From Rhodococcus sp040643435 (GTDB lineage Bacteria > Actinomycetota > Actinomycetes > Mycobacteriales > Mycobacteriaceae): a stretch of DNA of 64,000 nucleotides. The position numbers and the translations under genes were made by a program. Position 1 is the stretch's first letter. Each line of letters begins with the position of its first letter. The DNA is taken from contig NZ_JBEYUH010000004.1 in assembly GCF_040643435.1 (NCBI RefSeq), positions 248,001 to 312,000 on the forward strand, in the 5' to 3' direction. Below the pieces are notes generated by a model. The model searched no databases, had not been told where the DNA came from, and was given only the letters and a program-made list of their open reading frames with translations. Positions 59,307-64,000 of this stretch are shown here, piece after piece.

Positions 59307-60458
59307 ATGGCGAAGAAGCATGTCCCCTCCTGGCACGACGAAGAGGTCTCTGCCGTCTACGATCTCGCACGCGACTTCTTCGAGCGCGAGGTCATGGCGA
59401 AGGCCGAGAAGTGGGACTCGCAGCGTCGCATCGACCGTGAGGTGTGGCTCGAGGCCGGCAAGCTCGGTCTGCTGTGCTGTTCGATCCCCGAGGAGTACGG
59501 CGGTGGCGGCGGCACCTTCGCTCACGACCTTGCGGTGTTCGATGCGCAAGGTTATTCCGGCGATCTCGCCTTCGGCAATTCCGTCCACAGCGGCATCGTC
59601 GCGCACTACATCCTCGAGTACGGCAACGAGGAGCAGAAGAAGGCATGGCTCCCGGGCATGGCCACCGGTGAGATCCTCGGCGCAATCGGCATGACCGAAC
59701 CGGGCGCCGGCTCGGACCTCAAGGCCATCAAGACCACCGCGACCCGCGACGGCGATCACTACGTCGTCAACGGTTCGAAGACCTTCATCACCAACGGCTC
59801 GTCGGCCGACGTCATCGTCCTCGCCGTCAAGACCGACCCGAAGGCCGGCGCCAAGGGCGTGTCGCTGCTCATCGTGGATCTTCGTGACACACCGGGCTTC
59901 TCGGTGGGCCGCGTGCTCGACAAGGTCGGCCAGCACGCCGCCGACACCTCCGAGCTGTCGTTCGTCGACGTGCGAGTGCCCGTGACGAACCTGCTCGGCG
60001 AATCCGAAGGCCTCGGCTTCGGCCAGCTCATGGCGCAGCTCGTGCAGGAACGCCTGATCATCGGTGCGCAGGCCGCCGGTGCGATGGACCGGGCTGTCGA
60101 GGAGACCGTTCGCTACACCAAGGCGCGACAGGCGTTCGGGCACAGCCTGTTCGAGTTCCAGAACACGGCGTTCGAACTCGCCGAGTGCCAGACCATCGCT
60201 CGCACGAGCCGCATCTTCCTCGATCACTGCATCGAGCAGCACCTGAAGGGTGAACTCGACGCGTCCGACGCCGCGATGGTCAAGTACTGGCTGACCGACA
60301 AGCAGTGTGAGGTCATCGACCGTTGCGTGCAGTTGCACGGCGGATACGGCTACATGCGCGAATATCTCATCGCGCGGATGTACGAGGACGCCCGCGTCCA
60401 GCGAATCTACGCAGGTGCCAACGAAGTTATGAAATCGCTTATCGCACGGTCGCTCTGA
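59307..60458 (+). CDS. Acyl-CoA dehydrogenase following the acyl-CoA ligase
   Basis: This 383-aa flavoprotein has the FAD and substrate blocks AIGMTEPGAGSDLKAIKTTA, FITNGSSADVIVLAVKT, RQAFGHSLFEFQNTAFELAE and QLHGGYGYMREYLIARMYEDARVQRIYAGANEVMK, in which the Glu near AGANEV is the usual catalytic base region. It should form the 2-enoyl-CoA from the thioester made by the ligase upstream. AAAAGGA precedes the ATG. It ends at a shared terminator. Confidence 0.93.
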   Translation: MAKKHVPSWHDEEVSAVYDLARDFFEREVMAKAEKWDSQRRIDREVWLEAGKLGLLCCSIPEEYGGGGGTFAHDLAVFDAQGYSGDLAFGNSVHSGIVAHYILEYGNEEQKKAWLPGMATGEILGAIGMTEPGAGSDLKAIKTTATRDGDHYVVNGSKTFITNGSSADVIVLAVKTDPKAGAKGVSLLIVDLRDTPGFSVGRVLDKVGQHAADTSELSFVDVRVPVTNLLGESEGLGFGQLMAQLVQERLIIGAQAAGAMDRAVEETVRYTKARQAFGHSLFEFQNTAFELAECQTIARTSRIFLDHCIEQHLKGELDASDAAMVKYWLTDKQCEVIDRCVQLHGGYGYMREYLIARMYEDARVQRIYAGANEVMKSLIARSL

Positions 60459-60474
60459 GGTAGACCTCGGGGCG

Positions 60475-60507
60475 GTACCTCACCACGGCCGACTCGTGGT
60501 GAGGTAC
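60475..60507. terminator. Bidirectional terminator overlapping the thioesterase 3' end
   Basis: GTACCTCACCACG pairs perfectly with CGTGGTGAGGTAC across a seven-base loop (13 bp). It lies 16 bases past the acyl-CoA dehydrogenase stop, and most of it falls within the last codons of the convergent thioesterase gene, so one hairpin serves both and also encodes protein. Confidence 0.8.
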
Positions 60508-60989
60508 TTCGCCATCTCCTGGCTCTGCCGGCGGTGCACTCGGCGATGCTCCGCCCGCTCGTCGCCGGACTTGTTGAGTTTGCGTTCCTCTTCGGACTCC
60601 GGGAGTACCGGAGGGACGTGCGTGGGTCGTCCGCCGTCGTCGATCGCGACGAAGGTCAGGAAGGCCGTTGCGGCGATGCGTCGATCACCGCTGCGCAGAT
60701 CTTCGGCGGTGACCTTCACGAACACCTCCATCGAACTGTGGCCGGTCCAGGTCACGAACGATTCGAGGCACACGGAGTCCGAGGGGCGGACGGGTTCGAG
60801 GAAGGCCACCGAGTCGGTCGACGCCGTCACAACGGAGGCGCGACTGTGGCGTGTCGCCGAAATCGACGCGGTCATGTCGATGTCGCTCATCAGTTTCCCG
60901 CCGAACAACGTGTTGTGGTCGTTGACGTCGTTGGGAAACACCCTGCTGGTCTTGATGACTCGTGATTCTCGGCAAGGTTTGGCCTGCAC
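60480..60989 (-). CDS. Acyl-CoA thioesterase (hotdog fold)
   Basis: This 169-aa protein has the YciA/BFIT-type hotdog pattern: VFPNDVNDHNTLFGGKLMSDIDMTAS, ASVVTASTDSVAFLEPVRPSDSVCLESFVTWTGHSSMEVFVKV, then a charged C-terminal tail. It hydrolyses acyl-CoA esters. The GTG at 60989 follows AAAGGA at six bases. It converges on the acyl-CoA dehydrogenase gene with a shared hairpin. Confidence 0.88.
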   Translation of the reverse strand: MQAKPCRESRVIKTSRVFPNDVNDHNTLFGGKLMSDIDMTASISATRHSRASVVTASTDSVAFLEPVRPSDSVCLESFVTWTGHSSMEVFVKVTAEDLRSGDRRIAATAFLTFVAIDDGGRPTHVPPVLPESEEERKLNKSGDERAEHRRVHRRQSQEMAKYLTTSRPW

Positions 60990-61050
60990 GCGTGGTCCTT
61001 TCGTAGGTCGTGCTCGCGGCGGGATCTCCGCCGGATGCACCTCGTCAAGC

Positions 61051-61530
61051 CTACGGCTGTTTCGCAGGGACGGACGCCGGCCGCGTGTGATGTTCGACGA
61101 GCTTGGTCAGCATCGAGCAGAGCAGGTCGCGTTCGTCCGCGTCGAGGGGTGCGAACGCCTCGTCCTGCGCTTCGGTCAGCACCTGTTCGAGATCGAACAG
61201 CCGCCTGCGACCCCTGCTCGGGAGAGTGATGATGTTGCGCCGCCGATCGGCAGGGTCGGGAGTGCGTTCGACGTACCGCCGATCGACGAGCGCGTCGACG
61301 GTGGCCGCGACGTCGCTGCGATCGAGGCCGCAGCGTCGGGCCAGGTCGACCTGGCTGGACGGACCGTACTCCGCGAGGGCTGCCAGGATTCGATAGTGGT
61401 GTCCGCGGGCGTCGGTGGAATCGAGTCGGTCGAACACGACGCGATGTACGTGTCGCGCTGCCTGGGTCATGAGGTAGCTGGGAAGGTGCCCGAGGCGATC
61501 GGGACCGGCCGCGTCGTGGGTGGCGGACAT
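61051..61530 (-). CDS. MarR-family regulator near the thioesterase
   Basis: This 159-aa protein has the MarR winged helix (YRILAALAEYGPSSQVDLARRCGLDRSDVAATVDALVDRRYVERTPDPADRRRNIITLP) with the usual dimer helices. Its gene ends 62 bases before the thioesterase start on the same strand, so they may be co-transcribed. Its target is unknown. Confidence 0.87.
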   Translation of the reverse strand: MSATHDAAGPDRLGHLPSYLMTQAARHVHRVVFDRLDSTDARGHHYRILAALAEYGPSSQVDLARRCGLDRSDVAATVDALVDRRYVERTPDPADRRRNIITLPSRGRRRLFDLEQVLTEAQDEAFAPLDADERDLLCSMLTKLVEHHTRPASVPAKQP

Positions 61531-61573
61531 GCGGTCGAGTCTACGAGCACGCCGATGGTGGATCGAGACCCCG

Positions 61574-62536
61574 TCACCGCTGTCGGTGGTCGGTGATCGG
61601 CGTGCGGGGCCCGCGCTTGGGCACGCGTGCAAATCCCCCGGACTCGACGATCAGTCGTACGGCCCGATATCGTTGGGGGCGCAACGGTTCGAGGTACTCG
61701 ATCATGCCCGCATCGTCGAGAGGCCTGCCGAGCAGTGCCCACCCGACGACCTTCGCGAGATGGTAGTCGCCGACGGAGAGCGCGTCGGCGTCGCCGAACG
61801 CGCGTTGTGCGACCTCCGCGGCCGTCCACACTCCTACTCCCGGCACGACCCGCAGCGTGCGCCGGGCCTCGGCGGCCGGTTCGTGCACGAGTCGCTCGAG
61901 GGAGTCGGCGAGCCGGGCACATCGCACGAGGGTTCGTGCCCGCCCGGGATCGACATTCGCACGATGGAACTCCCACGACGGCACCGTCCGCCACGTCTGT
62001 GCCGACGGCGGGACGTGCATACCTTCCGGTGCCGGCCCCGGCGCCGGATCACCGAACCGTGTGACGAGGCGCCGCCACGAGGCGAACGCCGCCACCCCGT
62101 GCACGCGTTGTTCGAGGACGGCCGGCACCAGGGATTCGAGCACCCGGCCGGTGCGGGGAATCCGCAGGGCGGGCATGCGCCGGTGAGCCTCGACGAGCAG
62201 AGGGTGCTCCGGAACGAAGCCGGACGGGTCGTCGTCGGCGCCCAGCAGCGCCGGCAGTCGCTCGACCAGTTCGGATGCACCCGGACCCCACGCCAGACAC
62301 CGCGCGCCGTGCGGGCCGTCCTGGGTGAGCCGGTAGGTCACGGCTCCGGTGTCCATGCGGGAGGTGCGCCAGACGGCGCCTGCGACGACGCGATGACACG
62401 GATCCCACGGCCCGCGCTGAAGCGGGCGCAGGGTGCGCACCACATCGACCGGCCACGGCACGCGCACGCGGGTATCGAGAGGTGCGTCGTCCACCACCCT
62501 CGCGATGCGACGGTCACGCTCGTGGGACACGGTCAC
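61574..62536 (-). CDS. AlkA-like DNA glycosylase (HhH-GPD superfamily)
   Basis: This 320-aa protein has the helix-hairpin-helix/GPD core near its end (LRVVPGVGVWTAAEVAQRAFGDADALSVGDYHLAKVVGWALLG), with the catalytic Asp in VGDYH. The N-terminal third is unlike AlkA proper. It is probably a 3-methyladenine-type glycosylase, a second one beside alkA at 39.5 kb. The GTG at 62536 has AGGA close upstream; the spacing is short, so the start is tentative. Confidence 0.82.
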   Translation of the reverse strand: MTVSHERDRRIARVVDDAPLDTRVRVPWPVDVVRTLRPLQRGPWDPCHRVVAGAVWRTSRMDTGAVTYRLTQDGPHGARCLAWGPGASELVERLPALLGADDDPSGFVPEHPLLVEAHRRMPALRIPRTGRVLESLVPAVLEQRVHGVAAFASWRRLVTRFGDPAPGPAPEGMHVPPSAQTWRTVPSWEFHRANVDPGRARTLVRCARLADSLERLVHEPAAEARRTLRVVPGVGVWTAAEVAQRAFGDADALSVGDYHLAKVVGWALLGRPLDDAGMIEYLEPLRPQRYRAVRLIVESGGFARVPKRGPRTPITDHRQR

Positions 62537-62593
62537 CGTCCTACCGTACTCCGGGCGCTGGAGCCGACTTTCGCGGTGTCGGAGGGTGCGGCT

Positions 62594-63124
62594 ATGGTCG
62601 GGCGCATGATCATCGTGAGCACCGACGGATCCTGCCTTCGCAATCCCGGCGGCGCCATCGGGTGGGCGTGGGTCAATCACGAAGGGCCCAGCGCCTCGGG
62701 CGGCGAGCGTTCGGGCACGAATCAGATCGCCGAGCTCCGAGCGGTGCTCGAGGCGCTGCGCGCGCATCCCGGTTCCGAGCCGATGATCATCGAATCCGAT
62801 TCGCAGTACGCGATCAAGTGCGCCTCCGAATGGCTGCCCGGATGGAAGCGCAAGGGCTGGAAGACGGCCACGGGCGCGCCGGTGAAGAACCTCGAGCTCG
62901 TACGCGCCATCGATCACGAACTCACCGAGCGCACCGGTCCGGTGCGCTTCCGGTGGGTGCGCGGCCACGTCGGCAACCACTTCAACGAGATGGCCGACAC
63001 CCTCGCCGGGCAGGCCGCCCGCGAGATCGCGGCGCGTCCCGGTCCGATCGAGGTGCCCAGCACGCCTGTGGTCGCGCACAAGCCGGCGAAGCGCGTCGAC
63101 GACGCCGAGTTGACCCTGTTCTGA
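62594..63124 (+). CDS. rnhA: Ribonuclease HI
   Basis: This enzyme degrades the RNA strand of RNA-DNA hybrids. The 176-aa protein has the four acidic residues: Asp in VSTDGSCLRNPGG, Glu in QIAELRAVLEAL, Asp in IIESDSQYAIKC, and Asp in NEMADTLAGQAA, with WVRGHVGNHFN before the last. A C-terminal extension of about 30 residues is typical of actinobacteria. GGAGGG lies seven bases before the ATG at 62594; a second ATG four codons on is less well placed. Confidence 0.95.
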   Translation: MVGRMIIVSTDGSCLRNPGGAIGWAWVNHEGPSASGGERSGTNQIAELRAVLEALRAHPGSEPMIIESDSQYAIKCASEWLPGWKRKGWKTATGAPVKNLELVRAIDHELTERTGPVRFRWVRGHVGNHFNEMADTLAGQAAREIAARPGPIEVPSTPVVAHKPAKRVDDAELTLF

Positions 63125-63151
63125 GCGGCCCCCGGCGGGGATCCCGGTCCG

Positions 63152-63910
63152 TCAGCGTGCGTAGACGGCTGTGGGTTGCCCGTTGATGTCGTGGACGGTC
63201 ACGGGGGTGTCGAACACGTCGGTGAGGATCTCGTCCTGCATGATCTCGGCGGATGGGCCGCTGGTGACGATCAGACCGTCACGCAACGCGATGATGTGAT
63301 CGGAGTACGCGGCGGCGATGTTCACGTCATGGATGACGAGCACGATCGTCTTGCCGAGTTCGTCCGCTGCGCGTCGCAGCTGACGCATCATCAGCACGGC
63401 GTGCTTCATGTCGAGATTGTTGAGCGGCTCGTCGAGCAGGACGTACTTGGTGTCCTGCGCCAGCACCATCGCAACGAAGGTGCGTTGCCGCTGTCCGCCG
63501 GAGAGCTGGTCGAGGAAGCGGTCGGCGAAGTCGGTAAGGTTGAGGAACTCCATCGCCTCGTCGACATGCCGCTCGTCCTCCGCGGTGAGCCGGCCCTGGC
63601 AGTGCGGAAACCGGCCGAAGCCGACCAATTCGCGGACCGTCAGGCGCGCGGTGATGTGGTTCTCCTGCCGCAGGATCGACACATGCTTGGCGAGTTCCTG
63701 CGTCTTCGTGGAATGAACGTCGAGCCCGCCGACGGTGACGGTGCCGGTGGTGGGCTGGAGGAGGCGCCCGATGATCGTCATGAGCGTCGACTTGCCGGCG
63801 CCGTTCGGTCCGATGAGCGACGTGATGCCGCCTTCGCGGATCGTGCCGGAGACTGGGCCGAGGACCCGCTTGTCCAGGTACGACATCGAGACGTCGTGGA
63901 ACTCGATCAC
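63152..63910 (-). CDS. Iron-siderophore-type ABC transporter ATP-binding protein
   Basis: This 252-aa ATPase has Walker A (LIGPNGAGKSTLM), the signature LSGGQRQRTFVAMVLAQ, Walker B (YVLLDEPLNNLD) and the H-loop (VLVIHDVNIAAAYSDHI). It resembles FepC/FecE-type subunits importing ferric siderophores or haem. The GTG start overlaps the stop of a permease gene by GTGA, so they form one operon. The binding protein is expected outside the window. Confidence 0.92.
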   Translation of the reverse strand: MIEFHDVSMSYLDKRVLGPVSGTIREGGITSLIGPNGAGKSTLMTIIGRLLQPTTGTVTVGGLDVHSTKTQELAKHVSILRQENHITARLTVRELVGFGRFPHCQGRLTAEDERHVDEAMEFLNLTDFADRFLDQLSGGQRQRTFVAMVLAQDTKYVLLDEPLNNLDMKHAVLMMRQLRRAADELGKTIVLVIHDVNIAAAYSDHIIALRDGLIVTSGPSAEIMQDEILTDVFDTPVTVHDINGQPTAVYAR

Positions 63911-64000
63911 AGCGTTCCCTTTCTCAGGAGCATGAACAGGAACAAGATGCCGCCGACGAACTCGATGATCACCGTCAGGAATCCGCCCGCGTAGAAGACG
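63907..64000 (-). CDS. ABC transporter permease, C-terminal end (partial)
   Basis: The last 30 codons of a minus-strand gene read into the window: VFYAGGFLTVIIEFVGGILF, then LFMLLRKGTL and a stop. This is the usual ending of FecCD-family permeases (a final membrane helix after a Gly-rich turn). It overlaps the ATPase gene start and continues beyond position 64000. Confidence 0.8.
   Translation of the reverse strand, partial: VFYAGGFLTVIIEFVGGILFLFMLLRKGTL

Noticed and set aside
1..64000. CRISPR array, insertion sequence or integrase at the edges of the island
   Set aside because: No regularly spaced repeats, transposase, integrase or tRNA-flanked attachment site could be recognised by reading both strands.

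Overview
The window reads as chromosomal DNA of a high-GC actinobacterium, most likely Rhodococcus or a close relative. The evidence is GC-rich codon use throughout, NDMA/mycofactocin-type dehydrogenases, an ECF41 sigma factor, DUF2510 and DUF4352 membrane proteins, and many cytochrome P450, acyl-CoA and SDR genes under TetR, IclR and MarR control. No rRNA, tRNA, CRISPR array or insertion sequence was recognised.

Region 1 (1-15.1 kb) is a defence island built around a split type I restriction-modification system. A divergent RNase H-fold gene faces an operon encoding an HTH protein fused to a degenerate N6-adenine methylase and TRD-like region, then HsdM and HsdS. HsdR lies 5.9 kb further on. 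A 16-bp dyad, GATAAC-N4-STTATC, precedes both the hsdMS operon and hsdR, suggesting joint control. Between them are decayed genes, a candidate structured RNA and three small membrane-anchored proteins.

Region 2 (15.2-22.5 kb) carries intact counterparts of the decayed genes in the same order: a PASTA-like membrane protein, the second RNA copy, a YdcF/DUF218 secreted protein and a DinB-fold protein. It also holds an ECF41 sigma factor with its probable oxidoreductase target, a VOC protein, a small exported protein and a TerD-VWA protein.

Region 3 (22.5-37.8 kb) is oxidative metabolism: a P450/ferredoxin/mycofactocin-type SDR set with a TetR regulator; hppD with an Lrp regulator; an NDMA-dependent alcohol dehydrogenase; an acyl-CoA dehydrogenase/kinase-like/SDR operon behind a 22-bp palindrome; and a second P450 with a divergent TetR gene.

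Region 4 (37.9-43.6 kb) is a DNA alkylation repair operon, ogt, ECF sigma factor, second ogt-like gene and alkA, facing an A-family polymerase and a YhgE/Pip-like membrane protein.

Region 5 (43.6-54.9 kb) has an IclR-controlled catabolic operon with an MHS transporter, then the homogentisate operon (MarR; hmgA, an unknown gene, fahA), which completes tyrosine breakdown together with hppD at 28 kb. An Xre/DUF2975 pair follows.

Region 6 (54.9-64 kb) has MOSC, luciferase-like, enoyl-CoA hydratase, acyl-CoA ligase, acyl-CoA dehydrogenase and thioesterase genes, a MarR regulator, an AlkA-like glycosylase, RNase HI and the end of an iron-siderophore-type ABC transporter. The window ends inside its permease.
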